Source of the DNA: Microbacterium sp. LWH7-1.2
GTDB taxonomy: Bacteria > Actinomycetota > Actinomycetes > Actinomycetales > Microbacteriaceae
Assembly (NCBI RefSeq): GCF_038397755.1
Contig: NZ_CP151637.1
Span: 682,001-746,000, forward strand
Direction of reading: 5' to 3'
DNA length: 64,000 bases
Of this stretch, positions 19,114 to 27,872 are shown piece by piece; the stretch's first letter is position 1, and each line of letters opens with the position of its first letter. The position numbers and the translations under genes are program-made. The notes below the pieces were generated by a model. The model had not been told where the DNA came from, searched no databases, and saw only the letters and a program-made list of their open reading frames with translations.

Positions 19114-19211
19114 GGGTGAGGATGACGGAGGTGGTCGATCGGCTCGTCGCGCGAGCGTTCGATCCGGCGGCCGCCACCAGCGCTGCTGGCACCGATGACA
19201 ACCGTCCCAGC

Positions 19212-20909
19212 CTATGTGCTGTGGGTGCTGGATTGTCGTCTGACATGGCTGCGGGCGTGCTCCAGCGCAGAGGGGAGATCGGCGAACAGGTGGTTCTGGT
19301 GCCGGAGCGAGCCGAGCACGCCGACGGTTCGGAAGAGCTCCTCGTGTCCGGGCTGGACGCCCTTGATGAGCACCGTGACGCCTCGACGCTCCATGGTCTG
19401 CACGATCTCGGTGAGCACGCGCGCACCGGTCGCGTCGACCAGTTCGAGCCGGGACATGCGCAGGATCACGACCGAGATGCCCGTGAGCCCGGTGACCGCC
19501 TCGAACACCCGGTCTGCCGCCGCGAAGAAGAGTGGACCGTCCAGACTCACGATCGCGATGTGCACGTCTTCCGGCGCGGGTTCGCCCGAGGGTGGTTCGC
19601 GGTGCACCGACGTCGCCCGCGAGAGGCTGCGCAGTGCGAAGAAGCCCGCGCAGGCGACCCCGATAACGACGGCGACGATCAGATCGAAAGACACCGTCAC
19701 GACGGCTGTCAGAACGAACGCGGCGGCGTCCGAGCGCGTGGAGCCCAGGATCGAGCGCACGGTCGCGGCGTGGACCATCCGCACCGCGGTGAGGGTCAGC
19801 ACGCCGGCGAGCGCCGCCAGCGGGATCGCGCTCACCGGACCCGCGGCGATCACGACGAAGCCGAGCAGGACGATGGCGTGCACCATTGCCGCCAGCCGCG
19901 AGCGTCCGCCTGAGCGAACGTTGACCGCGGTGCGTGCGATCGCGCCGGTGGCGGGCATGCCTGCGAACAGGCCGGAGCCGATGGACGCGATCCCCTGACC
20001 GATCAGCTCGCGATCGGGGTCGTAGCTGCCGGTGTCGGCGAGCGAGGCGGCGACGCGCGCCGAGAGCAGCGACTCGATGGCCGCCAGAGCGGCCACGGTC
20101 ACCGCGGGGAGGGCCAGGGACCAGAGTTCGGCGGGGTCGAGTGACGGAAGCGCGGGTGCGGGCAGCGTCGCGGGGAGCGGACCGATCACCGCCAGCGGAT
20201 CGGGCACCACCAGAGCGAGCACCGTGACGACGGCGATCCCGATCAGCGATCCGGGGATCGCGGGATGGATGCGCGGAGCCGCGAGCATGCAGGCGGCCAC
20301 CGTGCCGGCGGCCGCGAGCGCCCACGGCACATAGGCCCAGTCGGCCTCCGCGATCGCCTGCGCCGCTGCGATGACCGCGTTCGAGCTGTGCTCGCCCGCG
20401 GGGCTGAGGGTCGGCGAGACGAGCAGGGGCACCTGCTGCAGGAAGATGATCACGGCGATGCCGAGCGTGAACCCCTCGATGACCGGCCACGGGATGAACG
20501 ACACCGCGCGGCCGAGCCGCAGCAGTCCGGCGACGAGCACGAGGATCCCTGCGAGCATGCTGACGACCGCGACCGCGCCCGGTCCCTGCGAGGCGACGAT
20601 GGGCACGAGGACGACGACCATCGCGCCCGTCGGCCCCGACACCTGCACATGCGATCCGCCGAACACGGCCGCGAGCACACCCGCGACGATCGCGGTCACG
20701 AGCCCTGCCTCCGCTGTCAGCCCCGAACTCACCCCGAACCCGAGCGCGAGGGGGAGAGCCACGATCCCGACCGTGACCCCGGCGACGAGGTCCCCCCGCC
20801 ACGTGCGGCGCAGTCCGCGGTAGTCCTCGGGCGAGGGGAGGAGATTCCGCGTGTACGACATCGCACGCCGGGTCCGGCTCGCCCGCGCGGCGGCATCCCT
20901 CCCGCTCAT
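19212..20909 (-). CDS. SulP-family inorganic anion transporter with STAS domain
   Basis: 565 aa. The N-terminal SLC26/SulP core (about 35-400) has a dozen or more hydrophobic segments, with SGLTAEAGLVTAIVAGVLAA and VFGGSHVQVSGPTGAM matching the family signature region. The C-terminal STAS domain (about 425-555) contains DATGARVLTEIVQTM. Possible substrates are sulfate or bicarbonate. It overlaps the upstream ArsR-type regulator (ATGA), so the pair is an operon and transport is presumably controlled by that regulator. Confidence 0.92.
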   Translation of the reverse strand: MSGRDAAARASRTRRAMSYTRNLLPSPEDYRGLRRTWRGDLVAGVTVGIVALPLALGFGVSSGLTAEAGLVTAIVAGVLAAVFGGSHVQVSGPTGAMVVVLVPIVASQGPGAVAVVSMLAGILVLVAGLLRLGRAVSFIPWPVIEGFTLGIAVIIFLQQVPLLVSPTLSPAGEHSSNAVIAAAQAIAEADWAYVPWALAAAGTVAACMLAAPRIHPAIPGSLIGIAVVTVLALVVPDPLAVIGPLPATLPAPALPSLDPAELWSLALPAVTVAALAAIESLLSARVAASLADTGSYDPDRELIGQGIASIGSGLFAGMPATGAIARTAVNVRSGGRSRLAAMVHAIVLLGFVVIAAGPVSAIPLAALAGVLTLTAVRMVHAATVRSILGSTRSDAAAFVLTAVVTVSFDLIVAVVIGVACAGFFALRSLSRATSVHREPPSGEPAPEDVHIAIVSLDGPLFFAAADRVFEAVTGLTGISVVILRMSRLELVDATGARVLTEIVQTMERRGVTVLIKGVQPGHEELFRTVGVLGSLRHQNHLFADLPSALEHARSHVRRQSSTHST

Positions 20910-21268
20910 CGCGGGGGCAGCGCCGGAAGCGAGTCAGCGCCGGCGAGAAGGTCGCGATCGGACGACAGGACGCCGAGCAGCAGCGCGCGCGCAACGGCGA
21001 GCAGTTCGGCCACCTTGGCGTCGGCGAGCCGGTAGTACACATGGCTCGCGCGCCGCTCAGAGGCCACCAGGCGGTGCCGGCGCAGCACGGCGAGGTGCTG
21101 GGAGAGGTGGGATGCCTCCAGGCCGGTCTCCGTCTGGAGCTCGGCGACGCTCAGCTCGTCGGCGGCCGAGAGCAGCTCCAGGATGCGGATCCGGAACGGA
21201 TGCGACAGCCCCTTGAAGAGGCCGGCCTTGACTTCGTACAGCGGTCGCTGAGCTCGTGTTAGTGGCAT
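20906..21268 (-). CDS. ArsR/SmtB-family transcriptional regulator
   Basis: 120 aa. Winged helix (about 10-95): LFKGLSHPFRIRILELLS, then the recognition helix LEASHLSQHLAVLRRHRLVAS and the wing RRASHVYYRLAD. The classic ELCVCDL metal site is absent (no Cys), so the inducer may not be a thiophilic metal. An inverted repeat ATGATGA-AA-TCATCAT (21267-21282) overlaps the start codon and a -10-like TATGAT, which fits autorepression. The first ORF of an arsR-sulP operon, divergent from ferrochelatase. Confidence 0.9.
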   Translation of the reverse strand: MPLTRAQRPLYEVKAGLFKGLSHPFRIRILELLSAADELSVAELQTETGLEASHLSQHLAVLRRHRLVASERRASHVYYRLADAKVAELLAVARALLLGVLSSDRDLLAGADSLPALPPR

Positions 21269-21283
21269 GATGAAATCATCATA
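21267..21283 (-). promoter_or_regulatory. Inverted-repeat operator at the arsR start codon
   Basis: Seven-bp arms ATGATGA and TCATCAT separated by AA (21267-21282) contain the arsR initiation codon. TATGAT (minus strand, 21278-21283) is a -10-like box inside it. Binding here would block both transcription and ribosome access and lies only about 40 nt from the ferrochelatase start. Confidence 0.55.
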
Positions 21284-21322
21284 TCGCGGGTTCCGGCGGC
21301 GACGCGGTGTCAGGATGGAGGG

Positions 21323-22522
21323 GTGACCTCCCCCGAGCAGCACGTCGTCCCGTTCGCCTCTACCGCCGCCGCTCCCGGCGCACCGTACGTCGACGAGCCC
21401 GTCGCGTACGACGGCATCCTCCTCGCGGGCTTCGGCGGGCCAGAGGGCCAGGACGACGTCATCCCGTTCCTCCGCAACGTCACGCGCGGCCGCGGGATCC
21501 CCGACGAGCGCCTCGAAGAGGTCGCGCACCACTATCGTCACTTCGGCGGCGTGAGCCCGATCAACGCACAGAACCGCGCACTCAAAGCGGCTCTGGAGGC
21601 CGAGCTCGCGCACCGGGGCATCGGTCTGCCCGTGTACTGGGGCAACCGCAACTGGGCACCGTACCTCGGGGAGGCGGTGACGGATGCCGCAGCCGCCGGT
21701 CACACGAACCTGCTGGCGCTCGCGACCAGCGCCTATTCGTCATTCTCGAGCTGCCGTCAGTACCGCGAGGACTTCGCCCGTGTTCTCACCGAGACCGGAC
21801 TCGCCGGCACTGTGACGATCGACAAGGTGCGGCAGTTCTTCGACCATCCGGGCTTCGTGCAGCCCTTCGTCGACGGGGTGCGCGATGCCGTGGCCGGGTT
21901 CCTCGCCGACGGCATCGCCCCCGAGGGCGTGCGGGTGCTGTTCTCGACACACAGCATCCCGACGGCGGATGCTGAGCGCTCCGGTCCGCGCGAGGGCGAC
22001 GAGCTGCACCGCGCATTGGGCGAGGGCGGCGCGTACGCTGCACAGCACATGGCCGTCGCCGAGGTCGTCATGGCGACCGTCGCCGCGGAGATCGCCGGCG
22101 CCGACCGCGTCGCGTGGGACCTCGTCTACCAGTCGCGTTCCGGCCCGCCCAGCCAGCCGTGGCTCGAGCCCGACATCAACGATGTCATCGCGGAGCTTCC
22201 GGGCGCCGGCGTGAAGGCCGTCGCGATCGTGCCGGTCGGCTTCATGAGCGACCACATGGAGGTCCTGTGGGACCTCGACACCGAGGCGATGGAGGCCGCC
22301 GCCGAGGTGGGCATCCGCGCGGTGCGCACGCCGACGCCCGGCGTCGACCCGGTCTTCGTGTCGGGACTCGTCGACCTCGTCGAAGAGCGCCTGGACGGCA
22401 CGCCGGCGGGCGAGCGGCCCCACGCCACCGACCTCGGACCCTGGTTCGACGTCTGCCGCCCCGCCTGCTGCGAGAACGTGCGCGCAGGCTTCAAGCCGGC
22501 CGCCGCCGGCATCGCCCCCTGA
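21323..22522 (+). CDS. cpfC (hemH): Coproporphyrin III ferrochelatase
   Basis: 399 aa. It inserts Fe2+ into coproporphyrin III in the Gram-positive heme route, where the class was formerly called HemH. Catalytic His in VLFSTHSIP and Glu in SDHMEVLWDLDTEA are present. Four cysteines expected to ligate a [2Fe-2S] cluster are visible: SSCRQYR and the C-terminal CRPACCENV. GTG 21323 has GGAGG just upstream and no ATG alternative. It is a stand-alone heme gene here, divergent from arsR-sulP. The C-terminus carries a short unconserved tail. Confidence 0.95.
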   Translation: MTSPEQHVVPFASTAAAPGAPYVDEPVAYDGILLAGFGGPEGQDDVIPFLRNVTRGRGIPDERLEEVAHHYRHFGGVSPINAQNRALKAALEAELAHRGIGLPVYWGNRNWAPYLGEAVTDAAAAGHTNLLALATSAYSSFSSCRQYREDFARVLTETGLAGTVTIDKVRQFFDHPGFVQPFVDGVRDAVAGFLADGIAPEGVRVLFSTHSIPTADAERSGPREGDELHRALGEGGAYAAQHMAVAEVVMATVAAEIAGADRVAWDLVYQSRSGPPSQPWLEPDINDVIAELPGAGVKAVAIVPVGFMSDHMEVLWDLDTEAMEAAAEVGIRAVRTPTPGVDPVFVSGLVDLVEERLDGTPAGERPHATDLGPWFDVCRPACCENVRAGFKPAAAGIAP

Positions 22523-22607
22523 GCCCGCCACCCGCCTGATCCGACGGTCGCCGCAGGGCGCAGCATCCGTCGTCCTTCGTCCACCCCCTCTCTCTAGGAT
22601 TGAGCCC

Positions 22608-23153
22608 ATGCGCATCCACATCGCGACCGACCACGCCGGCCTCGAGTTCTCGACGCAGCTGCAGCACCATCTCGCGGCCGCCGGCCACGAGGTCGTCGAC
22701 CACGGCCCGATCGAGTACGACCCGCTCGACGACTACCCGGCGTTCTGCATCCGCGCGGCCGAGGCTGTCGTGCGCGACCAGGCCGCCGGCATCGAGGCGC
22801 TCGGCGTCGTCTTCGGCGGCTCGGGCAACGGCGAGCAGATCGCCGCGAACAAGGTCGTGGGCGTCCGCGCCGCACTCGCGTGGAGCATCGCCACGGCGGA
22901 GCTCGCTCGCGAGCACAACGACGCGAACGTCATCGCGATCGGCGCACGCCAGCACACGTTCGAAGAGGCCGCGAGCTTCATCGACCGCTTCATCGCGACG
23001 CCCTTCTCAGGCGAGGAGCGCCACGCGCGCCGCATCGCCCAGCTCGCCGCGTATGAGGAGGACGGCACGCTCGAGCCCGACCCGCGAGCTGTCGCCGGGC
23101 AGCCCGACGTCCTCGCCGCCGACGACAGCTCGTTCGATCCCGAAGCCGGCTGA
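22608..23153 (+). CDS. rpiB: Ribose-5-phosphate isomerase B
   Basis: 181 aa. It interconverts ribose-5-P and ribulose-5-P in the non-oxidative pentose phosphate pathway. ATDHAGLEF, the phosphate-binding FGGSGNGEQIAANK loop and NVIAIGARQHT are conserved. The E. coli catalytic Cys is absent and Glu in GNGEQ takes its place, as in mycobacterial RpiB. ATG 22608 has TAGGAT ending 7 nt upstream and no Shine-Dalgarno, implying a leaderless message. The next gene starts 3 nt after its stop, so the two are co-transcribed. Confidence 0.95.
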   Translation: MRIHIATDHAGLEFSTQLQHHLAAAGHEVVDHGPIEYDPLDDYPAFCIRAAEAVVRDQAAGIEALGVVFGGSGNGEQIAANKVVGVRAALAWSIATAELAREHNDANVIAIGARQHTFEEAASFIDRFIATPFSGEERHARRIAQLAAYEEDGTLEPDPRAVAGQPDVLAADDSSFDPEAG

Positions 23154-23156
23154 GCA

Positions 23157-24155
23157 GTGCCGGAGGGGCATTCCGTCCATCGCATCGCCCGCCAGTTCGA
23201 CCGCAACTTCGTCGGCCGCTCCGTCGCGGCGTCGAGCCCGCAGGGACGCTTCGTCGAGGGCTCCGAGATCCTGAGCGGGCGCACCGCGACGTCGGTACGG
23301 GCCGTCGGCAAGCAGATGTTCCTCGAGTTCGACGACGACCTGTGGCTGCGCGTGCACCTCGGCATGTACGGTGCGTGGGACTTCGCGGGCGAGATCCTCG
23401 TGGATCCGACCATCGCGTCGGCCAACGGGCGCATGGGCCAGACGAACCAGCGGGGCACGGACCTCGATGACCCGATCCTCGACACGGCCGGCGAGAACTC
23501 GCTGACCTCGATCGGAGCCCCGCGCCGCACGCGCGTCCACGTGCGCATGTCGGAGCAGACCACCGGGCTCGCCGACGAGGGGGACGAGTGGCCGCCGCCC
23601 GTGGTCGGTCAGGTGCGGCTCCGCCTGCTCACGGAGGTGACGTGCGCCGATCTGCGCGGGCCGACGGCCTGCGAGCTGCAGACGCCGGAAGAGGTTGCTG
23701 CGACCATCTCGAAGCTCGGACCGGACCCGCTGGTCGACGACATCGCGGAGGGGGAGGAGCGGTTCACGTCGGTCGTGCGGCGCAAGCCGACCTCCATCGG
23801 CCTGCTGCTCATGGACCAGAACGTGGTGAGCGGCATCGGCAACGTGTATCGCGCCGAGCTGCTGTTCCGGGCGCGCCAGAACCCGCACACGCCGGGGCGC
23901 GACGTCCCCGAGGAGGTCGTCCGCGACATCTGGCGGGACTGGGTGCGGCTCCTGGCGATCGGCGTCGAAACCGGCCAGATGATGACGATGGACGACCTCG
24001 ACCCCGAGGCGTATCGTGCGGCGATGGCGAGTCGCGACGACCGCCACTGGGTCTACCACCGCGCGGGTCTCCCGTGCCGGGTGTGCGGCACCGCGATCGT
24101 GGTCGAGGAGGCCGCGGGGCGGAAGCTCTACTGGTGCCCGTTCTGCCAGGCCTGA
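23157..24155 (+). CDS. nei: Fpg/Nei-family DNA glycosylase (Nei2-like)
   Basis: 332 aa. It excises oxidised bases and nicks at the abasic site. After the GTG start the mature protein begins PEGHSVHRIA, giving the catalytic Pro and Glu. The H2TH helices include LLLMDQNVVSGIGNVYRAELLFRAR, and the C-terminal zinc finger CRVCGTAIVVEEAAGRKLYW-CPFC is intact. The PEGHS start and finger pattern resemble actinobacterial Nei2 rather than MutM. It is co-transcribed with rpiB (3-nt gap). Confidence 0.92.
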   Translation: MPEGHSVHRIARQFDRNFVGRSVAASSPQGRFVEGSEILSGRTATSVRAVGKQMFLEFDDDLWLRVHLGMYGAWDFAGEILVDPTIASANGRMGQTNQRGTDLDDPILDTAGENSLTSIGAPRRTRVHVRMSEQTTGLADEGDEWPPPVVGQVRLRLLTEVTCADLRGPTACELQTPEEVAATISKLGPDPLVDDIAEGEERFTSVVRRKPTSIGLLLMDQNVVSGIGNVYRAELLFRARQNPHTPGRDVPEEVVRDIWRDWVRLLAIGVETGQMMTMDDLDPEAYRAAMASRDDRHWVYHRAGLPCRVCGTAIVVEEAAGRKLYWCPFCQA

Positions 24156-24196
24156 CTGTGACGCCGGGGGCCCGACCCCGCGAATAGGCTGGGCGC

Positions 24197-24853
24197 ATGC
24201 GTCAGAACCCGAGCTTCGCGATGTCGGATGCCGGCGAGATCCGCCGGCTCATCGAACAGAATCCGTGGGTCACGATCGTCTCGTCGACCGACACCGGGCT
24301 GGTCGCCTCGCACTACGCCGTGCTGCTGGACGGCGACGTCGACGACGGGGATCACGACGCTCTCACGATCGTGGGCCACGTCGGCAAGCCCGACGACCTC
24401 ATCCACGGTCTCGGAGAGCGTGAGCTGCTGGTGGTGGTTCAGGGCCCGCACGGATACATCTCGCCGGGGTGGTACGGCGACGTGCCCAGCGTGCCGACGT
24501 GGAACTTCGTGTCGGCGCACCTGACCGGCGTCCCTGAGCTGCTGAGCCCGGAGGAGAACCTCCGGGTGCTCGAGCGCCTCGTCACGCGCTTCGAGAGCGG
24601 CCTGCCGCAGCCGCGCCTCATGTGGGAGCCGCCGAACGATCCGGAGTACGTGCGCAGGCTGGAGCAGGGCACGGTCGGCTTCCGGCTCACGCCGACCAAG
24701 GTCGTCGGCAAGCGCAAGCTGAGCCAGAACAAGCCCGACGAGACGGTCGAGACCGTCATCGTGGAACTCGAGTCCGGCGCGAGCCCGTACGCCGATCCGC
24801 GGCTGGCGGCCGAGATGCGCCGCGATCTCGAGACCCGGAAGGCGGCCCGATGA
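24197..24853 (+). CDS. PaiB-type FMN-binding protein
   Basis: 218 aa. It resembles the FMN-binding split-barrel family named after Bacillus PaiB, with HGYISPGWYG, VPTWNFVSAHLTG and the C-terminal VVGKRKLSQNKP typical of the family. PaiB was described as a negative regulator of protease and sporulation genes, but most members are probably flavin-binding enzymes, so a DNA-binding role is not implied. ATG 24197 has TAGGCT at 24185-24190 6 nt upstream, a leaderless arrangement. It overlaps the amidohydrolase gene (ATGA). Confidence 0.88.
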   Translation: MRQNPSFAMSDAGEIRRLIEQNPWVTIVSSTDTGLVASHYAVLLDGDVDDGDHDALTIVGHVGKPDDLIHGLGERELLVVVQGPHGYISPGWYGDVPSVPTWNFVSAHLTGVPELLSPEENLRVLERLVTRFESGLPQPRLMWEPPNDPEYVRRLEQGTVGFRLTPTKVVGKRKLSQNKPDETVETVIVELESGASPYADPRLAAEMRRDLETRKAAR

Positions 24854-26355
24854 CGGCCGCGCGCGGCGAAGCCATAGACGTCATCGCGAACGCGCATCTG
24901 ACCGGCTCCGACCGCACCGATCCGTTCGGCGCGGACCCGGTCGACGTGCACCTCGCCGAAGGGCTCGTGGTCGACATCGCGCCCGCGGGGGCCCTGCCAC
25001 GTCACGGGCACGTGCTCGACGCCGACGGCGGCTGGGTCATCCCCGGTCTCTGGGACCACCACGTCCACACCGTGCAATGGGCGCTCTCCGCCCAGCGGGT
25101 CGCCCTCGGAGGGGCGGCGACCGCCGCACACGCGGCGGCGCTCATGGCCGCGGCCGAGACCCTTCCCGACGGACGCCGCGTGGGCACCGGCTTCCGCGAC
25201 GCCTTCTGGGCCGACACGCCCGACCTCGCGCTCCTGGATGCGGTGACGGGCGAGATTCCGACCTACCTCATCAACGCCGACGTGCACAGCGTGTGGCTGA
25301 ACTCGGCGGCCCTGCGCCGCGAGGGGTTCGAGCCGGAGGGGTCCGGCTTCCTCCGCGAGGAGCCGGCGTTCGAGATCTCGCGCCGCCTCAACGCCGTCGA
25401 CGCGTCGGTGTCCGATCCGCTCGTGACGCGCATGGCGCAGGATGCGGCGTCCCGCGGCGTCGTCGGACTCGTCGATCTCGACATGTCGTGGAACGAGGAC
25501 GCGTGGGCGCGGCGGCTCGCCACCGGGTTCGACGCGCTGCGGGTCTCCTTCGGGATCTACCCCCAGTTCCTCGAGCGGGCCATCGCCGACGGACTCCAGA
25601 CGGGGGACGCGGCCAGGGGCGCAGCATCCGATCTCGTCCGCGTCGGCCCGCTCAAGGTGATCACCGATGGCTCGCTCGGCACCCGCACCGCCGCGTGCTC
25701 CCACGCATACCCGGACGATCCGCACAACCACGGCATGATCACGGTCGACCTCGCGACGCTCGTCGAGCTCATGACGCGAGCCACGGCCGCGGGCATCGCG
25801 TCGGCGATCCACGCGATCGGCGACGTCGCGAACTCGCACGCACTGGACGCCTTCGCCGCGACGGGCGCCTGGGGCACCATCGAGCACGCGCAGCTCGTCG
25901 CCCATGCCGACATCCCGCGGTTCGCGCGGCTGGGGGTCGGCGCGAGCGTCCAGCCCGAGCACGCCCTCGACGACCGCGAACTGACCGACAGCGTATGGGC
26001 GGGTCAGACCGCGCAGCCGTATCCGCTGCGGGCTCTCGCCGATACGGGTGCGAACCTGCTCTTCGGCTCCGATGCGCCCGTCTCGCCGCTCGATCCGTGG
26101 GCAGCGATGGCGGCCGCTGTGTTCCGCACACGCGAGGGCCGCGAGCCGTGGCAGCCGGCGCAGCGCGTCGACGCCGCGACGGCGCTGGCCGCCTCGACGC
26201 GCGGCGGCTCCGCCGAGCCCGCGCGCATCGATCCCGGTGACGCCGCCGACCTCGCGGTCTGCGAGCACGACCCCCTCGCCGTCGGCGAGCCGACGCTGCG
26301 CAGGATGAAGGTGGCTGCGACGCTGCTGGCGGGACGCCTCACCCACGTGGACTGA
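24850..26355 (+). CDS. YtcJ-type amidohydrolase
   Basis: 501 aa. Metal-dependent hydrolase of the Amidohydro_3 type: GLWDHHVHTVQ supplies the first metal HxH, then STDGSLGTRTAA-like VITDGSLGTRTAACS, HAIGD, and FGSDAPVSPLDPW with the catalytic Asp. N- and C-terminal beta-sandwich pieces frame the TIM barrel. The substrate (cyclic amide, formamide or ester) cannot be assigned. The start overlaps the paiB stop, so the two are co-translated and may act on one pathway. Confidence 0.9.
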   Translation: MTAARGEAIDVIANAHLTGSDRTDPFGADPVDVHLAEGLVVDIAPAGALPRHGHVLDADGGWVIPGLWDHHVHTVQWALSAQRVALGGAATAAHAAALMAAAETLPDGRRVGTGFRDAFWADTPDLALLDAVTGEIPTYLINADVHSVWLNSAALRREGFEPEGSGFLREEPAFEISRRLNAVDASVSDPLVTRMAQDAASRGVVGLVDLDMSWNEDAWARRLATGFDALRVSFGIYPQFLERAIADGLQTGDAARGAASDLVRVGPLKVITDGSLGTRTAACSHAYPDDPHNHGMITVDLATLVELMTRATAAGIASAIHAIGDVANSHALDAFAATGAWGTIEHAQLVAHADIPRFARLGVGASVQPEHALDDRELTDSVWAGQTAQPYPLRALADTGANLLFGSDAPVSPLDPWAAMAAAVFRTREGREPWQPAQRVDAATALAASTRGGSAEPARIDPGDAADLAVCEHDPLAVGEPTLRRMKVAATLLAGRLTHVD

Positions 26356-26366
26356 GCCGCGGGCCC

Positions 26367-26388
26367 ATGCGGGGGTCTTCCCCCGTAT
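26367..26388. promoter_or_regulatory. Inverted repeat upstream of the sensor kinase gene
   Basis: ATGCGGGGG (26367-26375), TCTT, then CCCCCGTAT (26380-26388): nearly perfect 9-bp arms with one mismatch. It could act as terminator of the amidohydrolase gene or as an operator of the LuxR-type regulator encoded just downstream; the arm length and position about 78 nt before the kinase ATG suit the latter. The rest of the 110-nt gap shows only a Shine-Dalgarno. Confidence 0.45.
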
Positions 26389-26465
26389 CGGTCTGGGAGC
26401 ACATCGGATGCCGCCCCGTCGTCGGCGTCGCGAAGCTGGGAACATGAGTTCCGAGGGAGACATCG

Positions 26466-27872
26466 ATGACCGCCGCCACCACTGAGCCGGCTCCGCTCCA
26501 ACCCGTCGCTTCCCGCCCCGTCTCGGGGTTCTGGGCGTCCTACGGGCAGGCGTGGGTCCGCACCCCCGGCAGTGCGTTGTACCTGCTCGCGGTGTTCGTA
26601 CTCGCGATGGTCTCGGTGAGCCTGCTCGCCTCCCTGTTCTGGACGGGCGTCGGGCTGCTGATCCTCGTGATCGGGCTGCCGCTCATCGTGCTGACGCTGC
26701 TGATCGCGCGGGGCTTCGGCATCGCCGACAGGTTCCTCCTCCTGCTGACCGCACAGCCCGAGATCCCCGAGCCGGAGTGGAATCGCGACAGGCCGGAGGC
26801 GACGGGCTTCTGGATGACGCTGACCCGCCCGATCCGCAACGCGCACTATTGGCTGTATCTCGTGCACGGCATGATCGTGAACCCGATCATCAGCACCATC
26901 TCGTTCACCCTCACGGTCGTATGGCTGAGCGCCGGCCTCGGCGGTCTCACGTACTGGTTCTGGGGCCTCTTCCTCCCGCGCAGCTGGAACGCCGACGGCT
27001 CGGGTGGGGAGTGGGGGCACTACGTCGCAGACTTCATGCCGTGGCTCTTCGGCGGCTGGTCGAGCTGGGCAGTCGAGGTCGCGCTCTATCTCATCGCCGG
27101 CATCGTCTTCACCTTCACGATGCCGTGGGTGCTCGGCGGCCTTGCGCGCGGCCACCACGCGATCGCGAAGGGCATGCTCGGCCGGTGGCAGTCGGACGAG
27201 CTCGCCGCCGAGGTCCGCGCCGAAGCCGCGGCGCGCGGCGCCGCGGTGCACGCCGAGGACCTCGCACTGCGTCGCCTCGAGCGCGACATCCACGACGGCC
27301 CGCAGCAGCGCCTGGTGCGGCTGCAGATGGACCTCGCCGCGCTGGAGCGGCGCGCCGAGTCGGGAGACACGGATGCTGCCGCCGACCTCGCGCGGGAGGC
27401 ACGAGGTCACGCGAAGGCGGCGCTGGATGAGCTGCGGGCGCTGTCCAGCGGCGTCGCACCGCCGCTCCTGCAGGACCGCGGGCTTGCTGCCGCCCTGGGC
27501 GCCGTCGCGACCGCATCGCCGCTGTGGGTGCAGGTCGACGTCGACCCCTCGATCGACCTCGCCGTCAGTCAGGAGGCGGCGCGCACCGTCTACTTCGTCG
27601 TCGCCGAGCTGATGACGAACGCGGTCAAGCACTCCGGAGCCACCGGGGTGACCCTTCGCGCCTCGTTGCGACGAAGCGCAGCCGGGACTCCGACGCACCT
27701 CGACGTCTGGGTCGTGGACAACGGCCGCGGCGGCGCGGCCATCACGTCGGGCCACGGGCTCGAGGGCCTGCGCGAACGGGTCGCCGGGCTCCGCGGCGTG
27801 CTGGTCGTGACGAGCCCGGTCGGCGGGCCGACGTCGGTCGGCGCCCATATCCCTCTCACGGTCGCGCCATGA
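26466..27872 (+). CDS. Sensor histidine kinase with PF13796-like membrane sensor domain
   Basis: 468 aa. The N-terminal putative sensor region has four hydrophobic segments (about 38-60, 62-82, 140-170 and 195-228), as in the actinobacterial 'sensor' family of LuxR-paired kinases. HisKA_3 follows with phospho-accepting His276 (LERDIHDGPQQRLV) and an HATPase domain (ELMTNAVKHSG, GHGLEGLRERV). ATG 26466 is preceded by GAGGGAG. It overlaps the response regulator by ATGA. The stimulus is unknown; envelope stress is usual for this class. Confidence 0.93.
   Translation: MTAATTEPAPLQPVASRPVSGFWASYGQAWVRTPGSALYLLAVFVLAMVSVSLLASLFWTGVGLLILVIGLPLIVLTLLIARGFGIADRFLLLLTAQPEIPEPEWNRDRPEATGFWMTLTRPIRNAHYWLYLVHGMIVNPIISTISFTLTVVWLSAGLGGLTYWFWGLFLPRSWNADGSGGEWGHYVADFMPWLFGGWSSWAVEVALYLIAGIVFTFTMPWVLGGLARGHHAIAKGMLGRWQSDELAAEVRAEAAARGAAVHAEDLALRRLERDIHDGPQQRLVRLQMDLAALERRAESGDTDAAADLAREARGHAKAALDELRALSSGVAPPLLQDRGLAAALGAVATASPLWVQVDVDPSIDLAVSQEAARTVYFVVAELMTNAVKHSGATGVTLRASLRRSAAGTPTHLDVWVVDNGRGGAAITSGHGLEGLRERVAGLRGVLVVTSPVGGPTSVGAHIPLTVAP

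Noticed and set aside
16552..21042. A 1496-aa minus-strand frame joining pepN to an upstream protein-like sequence
   Set aside because: Upstream of 19113 it runs over sulP in another frame with no domain resemblance; only the PepN part is real.
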